Source: Bacteroidales bacterium (GTDB taxonomy: Bacteria; Bacteroidota; Bacteroidia; Bacteroidales; P3). Taken from it: a stretch of DNA of 64,000 nucleotides. The notes under the pieces were generated by a model, which was not told the DNA's origin, did not search any database, and saw nothing but the letters and a program-made list of their open reading frames with translations. The stretch is taken from contig JAFXXI010000010.1 of the NCBI GenBank assembly GCA_017542345.1, positions 22,232 through 86,231 of the forward strand, written 5' to 3'. Below are positions 1 through 7,814 of this stretch, one piece after another. A program made the translations under genes and the position numbers. Each line of letters begins with the position of its first letter. Within the stretch, counting starts at the first letter, position 1.

Positions 1-276
1 CTTGAATGCCAGAAGGTCCCCAAGGCCGACAAACTGCTTCAGTTCAAGATTGAGGATGGCATGGGTACACGCACCATCGTCAGCGGTATCGCCAAGTACT
101 ATCCCGACCCGCAGGTCCTTGTCGGCAAGCAGGTCTGCTTCATCGCCAACTTCCCATCGCGCAAGCTCAAAGGCGTCGAAAGCCAGGGCATGATACTCAG
201 CGCCGAAGACAAAGATGGCCGCCTCGTCCTTCTCACCCCCAGCGACCTGGTCACCCCCGGCTGTTCCGTCGGTTGA
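1..276 (+). CDS. metG: Methionyl-tRNA synthetase, C-terminal tRNA-binding domain (5'-truncated)
   Basis: Only the last 91 codons lie in the window; the reading frame is open from base 1 and stops at TGA 274-276. The translated piece is an OB-fold tRNA-binding domain of the MetRS C-terminus type: it carries the PKADKLL segment, IVSGIA, a [15 protein letters not shown] run and the QGMILSAE motif. In Bacteroidota this domain is fused to the end of MetRS, where it helps dimerisation and tRNA binding in charging tRNA-Met. The catalytic part lies outside the window, so a free-standing tRNA-binding protein is not excluded, but the motifs match the fused domain best. Confidence 0.85.
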   Translation, partial: LECQKVPKADKLLQFKIEDGMGTRTIVSGIAKYYPDPQVLVGKQVCFIANFPSRKLKGVESQGMILSAEDKDGRLVLLTPSDLVTPGCSVG

Positions 277-310
277 TTGGCTTGAAGTAACCTCAATTAT
301 TATTGTTAAA

Positions 311-360
311 CCACTGGCTTACCGCTATACCACAGCGGTAAGCCAGTGGTATTTTGTTTG
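311..360 (+). terminator. Intrinsic terminator after metG
   Basis: A perfect 16-bp stem (311-326 paired with 334-349) closes a 7-base loop and is followed by TATTTTGTTT. It ends the metG transcript 35 bases after the stop codon. Confidence 0.9.
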
Positions 361-430
361 TAAATGAACATGTTGCAAGACGTGCGGAAAAATAGGGGAC
401 GGTTTCGGAATTTCCCTCGGAGAATGGTTG

Positions 431-438
431 TACTTTTG
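431..438 (+). promoter_or_regulatory. -7 promoter box for the Ser/Arg-rich secreted protein gene
   Basis: TACTTTTG matches the Bacteroidota -7 consensus TAnnTTTG. No clear -33 TTTG is found at the usual 19-21 base spacing. The predicted leader to the start at 521 is about 75 bases long. Confidence 0.55.
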
Positions 439-520
439 CATCAGAAAAAGAGCGGGAGAATGTGAGAACACAAAAGTAACGACGAAAAAGAAACAAACAA
501 ATAAAGAAAGGAGTAACAAT

Positions 521-1615
521 ATGAAAACCTCGAAAGCAATTGTCCTCGTGATGGCCGCCCTGGCCCTCTGTGCCTCACCAGCCCTGGCTCAGCGCAACGC
601 TGGTTCGCGCGGCGGCGGAAGCCACAGCACCAGCAGTTCGCGGGGCTCCAGTAGCTACAGCGCCCCGAGTCGCTCATCGTCATCGAGCAGTTCCAGCCGC
701 AGCTACAGTGCCCCCAGCCGCTCGTCGTCGAGCAGTTCGAGCCGCAACTATAGCGCTCCCAGCCGCTCGTCGAGCAGCTCTGCCCCGAGCCGCAGCTACC
801 GCAGCTCGTCTCCCAGCCGTCCGGCCTCTGCCGGAGTGCGCAGCGGTGAACGCGGTGTGCGTAGCGAAGGTGCCCCCACCACGCGTCAGGCGCCGAATGT
901 GCGCAGCGTCCGTCAGGCCGGCACCACGGCTCCTCGTAGCGGCGCCGTCAGCGCAGGCTCGCGCAATGGCAATCCCGGTGCTTCCCGCGTAGGTACTGGT
1001 GCCCCCAGCCGTGCCGCCGTCGGTCCCCGTGCCGGTGCAGCCCCCCAGCGTGAAGTCGCCCCCGGCAGCCCTCGCAACGCAGGTGTAGCCCCCCGTGGTG
1101 CTACCCCCGGCCCTGGTGACCACTATGCCCGCGCCGGTCGTCCTGGAGGCTATGTGCCCCCGGCGGTCCGCCCCATCCGCCCCGCCCCCTACTTCCACCA
1201 CCCCTGGCACCATCGCATGGTCCACTGCCACCCCGTCTACTGGGCTCCGCTGCCCCCGCGTCCCTGGTACTGGCCCGGCTTCTGGCACTACTGCAACAGC
1301 TACTGGTATGACTACCATGTCACCGACGTAGTTGTGGTGCGCCAGTACGTCCAGGATACCTACAAGGTCGACATGGTCACCTACGGCATCAGCGGCGACA
1401 TCATGTACGCCATCGTCCGTGACGGCGGCAGCACCTACCTGCAGGTCTACGACAAAGACGACCACCTGCTGGCCGAGCAGAAAATCAACCGCAAATACTG
1501 CAATATGGTCATCGACGCCGAGAACGGCGGCTGCTGGATCAGCAAGAAGCACGACAAAGACCCCCTGCTCTTCATCTGGGCCGACGGCCAGCTGCTGATA
1601 TATGAAGAAGACTAA
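521..1615 (+). CDS. Secreted Ser/Arg-rich low-complexity protein with aromatic/His-rich middle
   Basis: The function is not recognised. The 364-residue protein starts with a signal peptide (basic MKTSK, hydrophobic core, APALAQ-like cleavage near residue 24). Residues about 28-110 are a low-complexity tract of alternating Ser runs and repeated SYSAPSRSS-type units with regular Arg. A Pro/Ala/Gly/Arg-rich stretch follows, then at about 220-275 a segment dense in His, Trp, Tyr and Pro, and a better ordered C-terminal 90 residues. The frame is open from 428, but the start at 521 is chosen because AAAGGAG lies at 507-513 and the signal peptide begins there. The 3' end overlaps the Nudix gene by 14 bases, which suggests co-transcription. 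It is probably exported and may sit at the cell surface. Confidence 0.75.
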   Translation: MKTSKAIVLVMAALALCASPALAQRNAGSRGGGSHSTSSSRGSSSYSAPSRSSSSSSSSRSYSAPSRSSSSSSSRNYSAPSRSSSSSAPSRSYRSSSPSRPASAGVRSGERGVRSEGAPTTRQAPNVRSVRQAGTTAPRSGAVSAGSRNGNPGASRVGTGAPSRAAVGPRAGAAPQREVAPGSPRNAGVAPRGATPGPGDHYARAGRPGGYVPPAVRPIRPAPYFHHPWHHRMVHCHPVYWAPLPPRPWYWPGFWHYCNSYWYDYHVTDVVVVRQYVQDTYKVDMVTYGISGDIMYAIVRDGGSTYLQVYDKDDHLLAEQKINRKYCNMVIDAENGGCWISKKHDKDPLLFIWADGQLLIYEED

Positions 1616-2027
1616 ATACACATACGAGTACCCCCGCCCGATGCTCACGGCCGACTGTGTGGTCGTAAGTCCTCGGGCGGAGGTGCTTTTGGTGCGCCGC
1701 GGCAACGACCCCTTCCGCGGCTGCTGGGCCTTGCCGGGCGGCTTCATGGAGATGGACGAGACTATCGAGCAATGCGCTGTGCGTGAACTGAATGAAGAGA
1801 CCGGCCTTGTTGTAGGCCTCGACAATCTGCGGCTGGTGGGTGTCTTCAGCGCCCCCGGCCGCGACCCTCGCGGCCGCACCGTCACCGTCGCCTATGCCGT
1901 CCACCTCGATGCCCCCGTCACCGCCACCGCCGGTGACGATGCCGCCGAGGTGCGCTGGTGGTCTTTGGCCGATTTACCACCCCTGGCGTTCGACCATGCC
2001 GAGGTCATCGACGCGGCCCTCCGATAG
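1602..2027 (+). CDS. Nudix hydrolase
   Basis: This 141-residue protein hydrolyses nucleoside-diphosphate-linked compounds. The Nudix box is complete, from GGFMEMDE through REL to NEETGL (about residues 46-68), with the glutamates that hold the metal. The N-terminal YEYPRPMLTADCVV segment resembles the ADP-ribose or NADH pyrophosphatase-like Nudix group common in Bacteroidota, but the exact substrate cannot be read from sequence. It begins inside the last codons of the preceding secreted-protein gene in another frame, so translation may be coupled. Confidence 0.88.
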   Translation: MKKTKYTYEYPRPMLTADCVVVSPRAEVLLVRRGNDPFRGCWALPGGFMEMDETIEQCAVRELNEETGLVVGLDNLRLVGVFSAPGRDPRGRTVTVAYAVHLDAPVTATAGDDAAEVRWWSLADLPPLAFDHAEVIDAALR

Positions 2028-2048
2028 CAGTCTATAGGCCCGCTTCCC

Positions 2049-2100
2049 CTCCGGTCCCCCTCCGGTCCCCCTCCGGTCCCGCTCCGGTCCCCCTCCGCTC
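2049..2100 (+). repeat. C-rich tandem array, about five 11-bp units
   Basis: Five head-to-tail copies of CTCCGGTCCCC (the last one is CTCCGCTC and incomplete) occupy 2049-2100 with a strict 11-bp period. A G-rich stretch at about 2121-2150 can pair with them, giving a large hairpin between the Nudix and protease genes. The units and period match the left end of the 132-bp elements at 20554-20685 and 41205-41336, so this looks like a partial or rearranged copy. Confidence 0.8.
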
Positions 2101-2217
2101 TTTTTGGGTCGAGTTGCGAAGGGGAGGCGAGGAGGGTGGGGAGGGGGTGTCTCCCGCACGGCGGCCAAAAATTGTTTCTATGTATAATAATATCGTTTTC
2201 GTTTCGTTAATGAGGGT

Positions 2218-3831
2218 ATGAATCCGGACAAGGCAAGACAGTCGGGCTCGTTCGTTTTAGTACTCGTAGCCATGGTGTTAGGGGTGCTGATTGGGGTCAT
2301 GGTGGCCTCTAATCCGGCACTCCGGAGGGCATCGTCGCAAGAGGACAAGATTGGCGAGGTGACCGGCTTGATCGAGAGTGAGTATGTCGATGCTATCGAC
2401 CCCGACTCGCTGAGCGACAGGTTGTTGTCTGTGATGCTTGCCGAGCTGGACCCCCACAGCACCTATCTTTCGGCCCGCGAGACCGAGCGCACCGACGAGA
2501 TGATGCGCGGCTCGTTTGAGGGTGTGGGCATCGTGTTGCACCGCGAGGGCGACACCACTTTCGTGGGACAGGTGCTTGCCGGCGGTCCGTCGGCTGGTTC
2601 GGGATTGCTGCCGGGCGACCTGATTGTCACCGTCGACGGCGATACCGTCAGCGGTGTGGGCATGGAAGCCGACTCGGTGGTGGCACGCCTGCGCGGACCG
2701 CGCGGAAGCAAGGTAACGGTGCGGGTGGAGAGGTTGAAGCAGAAAGGCGGGAAGAACGATACTGAGACGCTGACGTTCAACATACGACGTGGTGTGGTGG
2801 GGCACCAGACGGTGGCCTGCGCCACCATGCTCGACGACACCACGGGCTATATCTTCCTTACCTCGTTCTCCAGTACCAGTTATGACGAATTCCACGACGC
2901 GCTGAGGCGGCTCAAGGCCCGGGGAATGCGGAAACTCATCTTTGATTTGCGCAGCAACAGCGGCGGCTCGCTGTCGAGTGCCATAGGCATCGCTGGCGAG
3001 TTGTTGCCCGCCGGCAGCCCGATTGTCTACACCCAGGGCGCCCACAGCCGTCGCAGCGATATCAAGTCGCACCGCGGAGGCCTCTTCACCAAGGGCACCG
3101 TGGTGGTGATGGTCGACGAGAACTCTGCCTCGGCCAGCGAGGTGGTGGCCGGTGCGTTGCAAGACAACGACCGCGCTTTGATTGTGGGTCGCCGTACCTT
3201 TGGCAAGGGACTGGTGCAGACGGAGTTTACGTTGAAAGACGGCAGCTCGGTGCTGCTCACCACAGCGCGTTACTACACTCCCTCGGGACGTTGCATACAG
3301 CGTTCGTATACAGGGGGCACCGACAAATACTATCGCGAATACATCGAGCAATTGATAGGAGAGTCGTATGCCGACTCGGCGAAGGTGCACATTGCCGACT
3401 CCACGCCCTACCACACGCTGGGAGGCCGCGTGGTCTACGGCGGCGGTGGCATTGTGCCCGACCGGCTGCTGACCTACCGCAAGGACCAGTCGTTTGTCTA
3501 CTACAACGCCATCGCGGGCAAAGGGCTGCTCAACAAAGTTGCCTTCGCCAACGTGCGCCGTCATGCAGGAGAATGGCTGATGCGCTATCCCAATGCCGAG
3601 GCGTTCGGACGCGGCTTCCAGACGAGCCCTGCTATGCTGGCCGAGGTGGTGGCCGAAGGCGAACGTGCCGGTGTGGCGCGCGACGCCGCCAGCCTCGACG
3701 CACAGCGCACCTTGATTTGCAGTATGCTCAAAGCCTACATAGGGCTGGCGCTTTACGGCAACGAAGCCTTCCACGCCGCCTACCTGCCGGTCGACGAAGA
3801 CCTCAACCAAACCCTAAACATGAAGTTATGA
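2218..3831 (+). CDS. S41 family C-terminal processing peptidase (CtpA type)
   Basis: This is a 537-residue serine protease of the tail-specific/CtpA family, which degrades or trims periplasmic proteins. Residues about 12-30 are a hydrophobic export or anchor segment. The N-terminal LDPHSTYL motif, a PDZ domain (about 95-175, starting GSFEGVGI) and the S41 core follow. The SASASE nucleophile motif is at about 303-308 and the general-base Lys is K330 in GKGLVQ, so the Ser-Lys dyad is intact. The length is normal for Bacteroidota members, with an extra C-terminal region after the core. GAGGG precedes the start. The next gene overlaps by 4 bases. Confidence 0.93.
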   Translation: MNPDKARQSGSFVLVLVAMVLGVLIGVMVASNPALRRASSQEDKIGEVTGLIESEYVDAIDPDSLSDRLLSVMLAELDPHSTYLSARETERTDEMMRGSFEGVGIVLHREGDTTFVGQVLAGGPSAGSGLLPGDLIVTVDGDTVSGVGMEADSVVARLRGPRGSKVTVRVERLKQKGGKNDTETLTFNIRRGVVGHQTVACATMLDDTTGYIFLTSFSSTSYDEFHDALRRLKARGMRKLIFDLRSNSGGSLSSAIGIAGELLPAGSPIVYTQGAHSRRSDIKSHRGGLFTKGTVVVMVDENSASASEVVAGALQDNDRALIVGRRTFGKGLVQTEFTLKDGSSVLLTTARYYTPSGRCIQRSYTGGTDKYYREYIEQLIGESYADSAKVHIADSTPYHTLGGRVVYGGGGIVPDRLLTYRKDQSFVYYNAIAGKGLLNKVAFANVRRHAGEWLMRYPNAEAFGRGFQTSPAMLAEVVAEGERAGVARDAASLDAQRTLICSMLKAYIGLALYGNEAFHAAYLPVDEDLNQTLNMKL

Positions 3832-4865
3832 AGAGAACACTGACATTGATTGCCGCCATGCTGACACTGACAGCTGCCGTGGCGCAGAAGAGCAGCCTCA
3901 CGGCCACAGTGAGTGGCCTGACAGGAGGAATGAAGGTGGTGCTGTGTGTGCCGCAGGGCGGTCGCCTGGTGCCGGCCGACACGCTGACGCCCGACAACAA
4001 GGGGCGTATCAAACTGGACCGCGAGGGGAGCACCCCCCAGTTCTTCGCGCTAACGCTGAATCAGGCGCAGAGCCCAATGGTGCATGTGATACTGCTGCCC
4101 AAGGAGAAGGTGAGCATGGATGTGGAATACCAGCCCGAGTTGAACTTCCTCAAGGTGTCGAATGTCAAGGGTTCGCAGAACATGGCGCTCTATGCCGACT
4201 ACTCGCAGCTGATGAGCGACGCCATCCGCATCCCCGAACGGCAGGCTACGTTGGCCGACGGCATGGAGCAGCTGATCGCCGCGCATCCCAACCAGCTGAT
4301 GAGCGCTTTCCTGGTCACCTATTTCGAGACCGCTTTCGAGCAATATGCGCCGCTCTACAAGCAGGTGCGCGATGCGCTGATAGGCACCTATCCGAACAAC
4401 GAATTTGTGTTGCATCTTGACGAGAAGGTGCGTGGAGCGGTGCTGGTGGGTATGGAAGCACCTGACATTGTGATGGCCGACCGTGACGGCAAGACCCGCC
4501 GTCTGTCGGACTTGCGCGGCAAGGTGGTGCTGATTGACTTCTGGGCCTCATGGTGCCGTCCCTGCCGGGCGGAGAACCCTAACGTGGTGCGCCTCTACAA
4601 GCAATACCGTGACAAAGGCTTCGACATCTTCAGCGTGTCGCTCGACAACAGCCGTGAGGCCTGGCTCCGCGCTATCGCCGCCGACGGCCTGGTGTGGGAG
4701 AACCACGTCAGCGACCTGCGGGGCTGGAGCTCGTCGGGCGGCCGTCTCTACGGGGTCAACTCGATACCTGCCACCGTGCTGGTGGGACCCGACGGCAAGG
4801 TGCTGGCACGCAATTTGCGGGGACCTGAATTGGAAAAGAAACTCAAAGAAGTATTGGGACAATGA
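3828..4865 (+). CDS. TlpA-like thiol-disulfide oxidoreductase with DUF4369-like N-terminal domain
   Basis: This 345-residue exported protein has a signal peptide (MKRTLTLIAAMLTLTAAVAQ), a beta-rich DUF4369-like domain (about 25-130), a helical linker and a thioredoxin domain from about 205. The active-site CxxC is C243/C246 in WASWCRPC, and a cis-Pro region (SIPATVLV) follows. It probably keeps periplasmic cysteines reduced or isomerises disulfides. The start at 3828 overlaps the protease stop (ATGA), which points to translational coupling. An open frame extends further upstream in the shadow of the protease gene, but the signal peptide fixes this start. Confidence 0.9.
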   Translation: MKRTLTLIAAMLTLTAAVAQKSSLTATVSGLTGGMKVVLCVPQGGRLVPADTLTPDNKGRIKLDREGSTPQFFALTLNQAQSPMVHVILLPKEKVSMDVEYQPELNFLKVSNVKGSQNMALYADYSQLMSDAIRIPERQATLADGMEQLIAAHPNQLMSAFLVTYFETAFEQYAPLYKQVRDALIGTYPNNEFVLHLDEKVRGAVLVGMEAPDIVMADRDGKTRRLSDLRGKVVLIDFWASWCRPCRAENPNVVRLYKQYRDKGFDIFSVSLDNSREAWLRAIAADGLVWENHVSDLRGWSSSGGRLYGVNSIPATVLVGPDGKVLARNLRGPELEKKLKEVLGQ

Positions 4866-5941
4866 TAACAACTACACAGATAGAGATGGCCCTGGGCCAT
4901 GTGAACGACCCCGACCTGGGTCGCAGCCTGACTGAATTGGGCATGATTGAGAACATCAAGGTGGAGGGAAAGAAGGTGAGTTTCGACCTGGTGCTGACCA
5001 CGCCCGCCTGTCCGATGAAAAAGAAGATGAGCGACGACTGCATTGCCGCCATCCACGAATTGGTGGACCGCGAAGCCGAGGTGGAGATAAACCTCACCAG
5101 CAAGCCCCAGCCCGACCCCAAGGAGGAGTTCAAAGAGGCCTTCAAGAATATCCACAACACTATTGTGGTGGCCTCGGGCAAAGGCGGCGTGGGCAAAAGC
5201 ACGGTGGCGGTGAATCTGGCCATCGCACTGGCCAAGACCGGCGCCAAAGTGGGCCTAGTGGACGCCGATATCTATGGTCCCTCCATCCCCATTATGCTGG
5301 GCGTGGAAGGCGAGGAAATCTACGGACACCGTGTAGGAGAGAAGACCTATATGCTCCCCATTGAGAAGTACGGCGTCAAGCTGATGTCAGTGGGCTTCTT
5401 TGTCGATGCCAACAAGGCGTTGGCATGGCGCGGACCGATGGCCAGCGGCGCACTGAAGCAACTGCTGGGCGAGACCTGGTGGGACGAGATAGATTATCTG
5501 GTGGTGGACATGCCCCCGGGAACGGGCGACATACAACTCACCCTGGCGCAAAGCATTCCCGTCACGGGAGCTATCATCGTCAGTACCCCGCAGCAGGTGG
5601 CTCTGGCCGATGTGGTGCGTGGAGTGGAATTGTTCCGCAACGAGGCAGTGAACATCCCTGTGCTGGGATTCGTGGAGAACATGGCTTGGTTTACGCCCGC
5701 CGAGTTGCCGGAGAACAAGTACTATATCTTCGGCAAGGGCGGTTGCAAGAAACTGGCCGAAGAGATGCAGATACCGCTGCTGGGCGAGATTCCGCTGGTG
5801 CAGAGTATTGCCGAGAGCGGCGACAGTGGCAAGCCGGTGGCATTGTTCAACCCTGCCGAGAGCAAGAGTGCGGTGCGTGACGCCTTCGACGAGTTGGCAC
5901 AGAACACTATCAAGGAAATTTGTAAGCTGAGTGTTAAGTAG
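4862..5941 (+). CDS. Mrp/NBP35 family Fe-S cluster carrier ATPase
   Basis: This 359-residue cytosolic P-loop ATPase carries Fe-S clusters to apo-proteins. An N-terminal MIP18 (DUF59) domain occupies about 1-85 with TTPACPMKK. The deviant Walker A GKGGVGKST lies at 106-114, and VVDMPPGTGD and QQVALADV are the later NBP35 motifs. The C-terminal CxxC that bridges the cluster in the E. coli protein is not seen in the equivalent MAWFTPAELPENKYY region; this is my reading of a common Bacteroidota form. It overlaps the TlpA gene by 4 bases and is followed by an NFU scaffold gene, which agrees with a role in Fe-S assembly. Confidence 0.93.
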   Translation: MITTTQIEMALGHVNDPDLGRSLTELGMIENIKVEGKKVSFDLVLTTPACPMKKKMSDDCIAAIHELVDREAEVEINLTSKPQPDPKEEFKEAFKNIHNTIVVASGKGGVGKSTVAVNLAIALAKTGAKVGLVDADIYGPSIPIMLGVEGEEIYGHRVGEKTYMLPIEKYGVKLMSVGFFVDANKALAWRGPMASGALKQLLGETWWDEIDYLVVDMPPGTGDIQLTLAQSIPVTGAIIVSTPQQVALADVVRGVELFRNEAVNIPVLGFVENMAWFTPAELPENKYYIFGKGGCKKLAEEMQIPLLGEIPLVQSIAESGDSGKPVALFNPAESKSAVRDAFDELAQNTIKEICKLSVK

Positions 5942-5960
5942 TTAAGATAATGTTAAAGCT

Positions 5961-6206
5961 ATGACTGATTTAGAAAAACCAATCGTAGAGCAAAAAGTGA
6001 AGAATGCTTTGGCGCAGATTCGCCCCTATCTGCAGCAGGATGGCGGCGACGTGGAGTATGTGGACATGACCGCCGAGGGCGTGGTCATCGTGCGCCTCAA
6101 AGGACATTGCGGCAGTTGTCCGCACGCCATGCAGACCCTCAAACAGGGCATTGAGGCTGCGTTGAAGAAAGTGATTCCCGAAGTGAAAAGCGTGGAGAAA
6201 ATATGA
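5961..6206 (+). CDS. NifU-like (NFU domain) Fe-S scaffold protein
   Basis: This 81-residue protein is a stand-alone NFU domain that holds a [4Fe-4S] cluster between two subunits for transfer to targets. The cluster-binding CxxC is C50/C53 in GHCGSCPHA, preceded by the usual LQQDGGDVEYV segment. It lies 19 bases after the Mrp ATPase gene and overlaps the next gene by 4 bases, so scaffold and carrier are co-expressed. Confidence 0.93.
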   Translation: MTDLEKPIVEQKVKNALAQIRPYLQQDGGDVEYVDMTAEGVVIVRLKGHCGSCPHAMQTLKQGIEAALKKVIPEVKSVEKI

Positions 6207-6748
6207 TATACACCAAGACTGGCGACAGCGGCACCACCTCGCTTGTGGGAGGCAGCCGAGTGAACAAAGACGACGTGCGCGTGGAGGCCTACGGCACGGT
6301 GGACGAGCTCAACTCGCATATTGGGCTGTTGGCCGAGATGTTGCGTCCCATTCAGGGAGGCTATTATGACGAACTGAAAGCGGTGCAGCACAACCTCTTC
6401 ACCTTGCAGACGTTGCTGGCTACCGAGGACGAGACCATCTATGCCCGGTTGCCGCAGCTGGCGGCGGAAGAGGTGGACATACTGGAGCGCCAGATTGACA
6501 CCATCAGCGACCAACTGCCGAAGTTGCACAACTTCGTCATTGCCGGCGGCAATGTGTCGGGTGCGCAGTGCCACGTGTGTCGCACGGTGTGCCGGCGTGC
6601 CGAGCGGTGTGTTGTCACCCTCGCGCGAGAAGCGCATGTGGACGAGGTTATCATGCGTTATCTGAACCGCCTGTCGGACTACCTGTTTGTCCTCGCACGT
6701 TGCGTTGTATTGCTGGACGGAAAGGTCGAAGATGTGTATATCAGCTAG
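6203..6748 (+). CDS. Cob(I)yrinic acid a,c-diamide adenosyltransferase (PduO type)
   Basis: This 181-residue enzyme transfers the adenosyl group of ATP to reduced cobalamin to give coenzyme B12. It starts with the PduO hallmark YTKTGDSGTTSL, has the VEAYGTVDELNSHIG motif and the VCRRAER segment, and ends with a DYLFVLAR helix. The length fits the trimeric PduO/MMAB family. It is the last gene of the overlapping run that begins with the S41 protease. The presence of an adenosylcobalamin supply fits the lysine-fermentation genes nearby, because lysine 5,6-aminomutase needs this cofactor. Confidence 0.92.
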   Translation: MIYTKTGDSGTTSLVGGSRVNKDDVRVEAYGTVDELNSHIGLLAEMLRPIQGGYYDELKAVQHNLFTLQTLLATEDETIYARLPQLAAEEVDILERQIDTISDQLPKLHNFVIAGGNVSGAQCHVCRTVCRRAERCVVTLAREAHVDEVIMRYLNRLSDYLFVLARCVVLLDGKVEDVYIS

Positions 6749-6760
6749 ATAAAAAAAATA

Positions 6761-6791
6761 TTTGTCAATATCTGAAAAAGGTGTACCTTTG
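6761..6791 (+). promoter_or_regulatory. Full -33/-7 promoter of the DUF2795 operon
   Basis: TTTG at 6761-6764 and TACCTTTG at 6784-6791 are 19 bases apart, an exact match to the Bacteroidota housekeeping promoter. The expected transcript begins about 6797, leaving a leader of under 20 bases. Confidence 0.85.
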
Positions 6792-6814
6792 CAAAAAATT
6801 TGGAGCAACAGAGT

Positions 6815-7036
6815 ATGTATTGGACACTTGAATTAGCATCGAAATTGGAGGATGCCCCTTGGCCTGCAACGAAGGAAGAATTGATTGACTATGCGCAGCG
6901 TACGGGAGCACCCATGGAAGTGATAGAGAACCTGCAGGAGATAGAGGATGAGGGCGATCAATATGAGAGTATAGAGGATATATGGCCTGACTACCCTACC
7001 AAGGAGGACTTTTTCTTTGAAGAAGACGAGTACTAG
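6815..7036 (+). CDS. DUF2795 family small acidic protein
   Basis: This 73-residue acidic protein belongs to a family conserved in Bacteroidota under the DUF2795 name; its function is not known. The sequence begins MYWTLELASKLEDAPWPAT, and an IEDIWPDYP segment precedes a very acidic tail (FFFEEDEY). An in-frame TTG at 6800 is possible, but ATG 6815 has GGAG at 6802-6805 and matches where the family begins. It overlaps the DUF2520 gene by 20 bases. Confidence 0.88.
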   Translation: MYWTLELASKLEDAPWPATKEELIDYAQRTGAPMEVIENLQEIEDEGDQYESIEDIWPDYPTKEDFFFEEDEY

Positions 7037-7814
7037 TCAGGATTCGTCTCGACCGGTAACCTTGTCTATAGTAGGTTCCGGCAATGTAGCCACTCATCTC
7101 GCACTGGCATTCTATGCGGCGGGATGCAATATCCGCCAAGTGCTGTCGCGCTCGTTTGACCATGCGCAGGCGTTGGCTGTACGTGTCGGCGCCAGGCCGA
7201 CCAATCGCTCCGCCGAACTGGACGAGGATATCGATGTGTGTTTGCTGTGCGTGGGTGACGATGCCCTGTATGACCTCGCCCTAGACCTCCGCCTTCCACA
7301 CAGTATTGTAATTCATACATCGGGTACTACGCCCGCCACAGTGCTTAAGGGTATCAGCAGCCGCTATGGGGTGGTGTGGTCGCCACAGACATTTATCCGC
7401 GATATCGCGATGGACTATGCCCGGCTGCCGCTGTGCATCGAGGGCAGCACGCTGCAGGTGGAAAGTCAGATTGAGGCGCTGGTGCGGCAGGTGAGTCCTT
7501 GTATCTACCGTCTTGGCCTTGAAGAACGCCGCAAAGCACATCTGGCAGCAGTGATGGTGAGCAACTTTGTCAACGCCATCAATGCCACGGCACAGGAATA
7601 TATGCAGGAAGCCGGACTGGATTATGAGATGCTGCGGCCGTTGGCGGAGCAGACCCTACGCAAGTGGGACTACGGCGACCTGTGGGCGCAGCAGACAGGC
7701 CCAGCACGTCGCCGCGACGAGAAGACCCTTGTCACACAACGCCGGATGCTGGCAGACAACCCGCGCCTTCTCCAGCTTTACGACCTCCTGACGGAGATAA
7801 TACAAGAAAAATGA
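7017..7814 (+). CDS. Rossmann-fold DUF2520 protein
   Basis: This 265-residue protein has an NAD(P)-binding Rossmann domain (IVGSGNVATHLA at about 17-28, SPQTF around 125) and a C-terminal helical DUF2520 domain with HLAAVMVSNFVN, as in pyrroline-5-carboxylate and ketopantoate reductase relatives. The substrate is unknown. The start is a TTG at 7017: no in-frame ATG occurs before the Rossmann motif, and a strong AAGGAGG lies at 7001-7007 inside the upstream gene, 9 bases away. It overlaps the genes on both sides. Confidence 0.85.
   Translation: MKKTSTSQDSSRPVTLSIVGSGNVATHLALAFYAAGCNIRQVLSRSFDHAQALAVRVGARPTNRSAELDEDIDVCLLCVGDDALYDLALDLRLPHSIVIHTSGTTPATVLKGISSRYGVVWSPQTFIRDIAMDYARLPLCIEGSTLQVESQIEALVRQVSPCIYRLGLEERRKAHLAAVMVSNFVNAINATAQEYMQEAGLDYEMLRPLAEQTLRKWDYGDLWAQQTGPARRRDEKTLVTQRRMLADNPRLLQLYDLLTEIIQEK

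Noticed and set aside
680-1885. Reverse-strand open frame of 401 codons opposite the Ser/Arg-rich protein
   Set aside because: Composed of Ala/Arg/Gly repeats, the complement of Ser/Arg/Pro codons; no start signal.
4862-5941. Loss of function of the Mrp ATPase because of the missing C-terminal CxxC
   Set aside because: All ATPase motifs and the MIP18 domain are intact and the Bacteroidota form appears to lack this pair in general.
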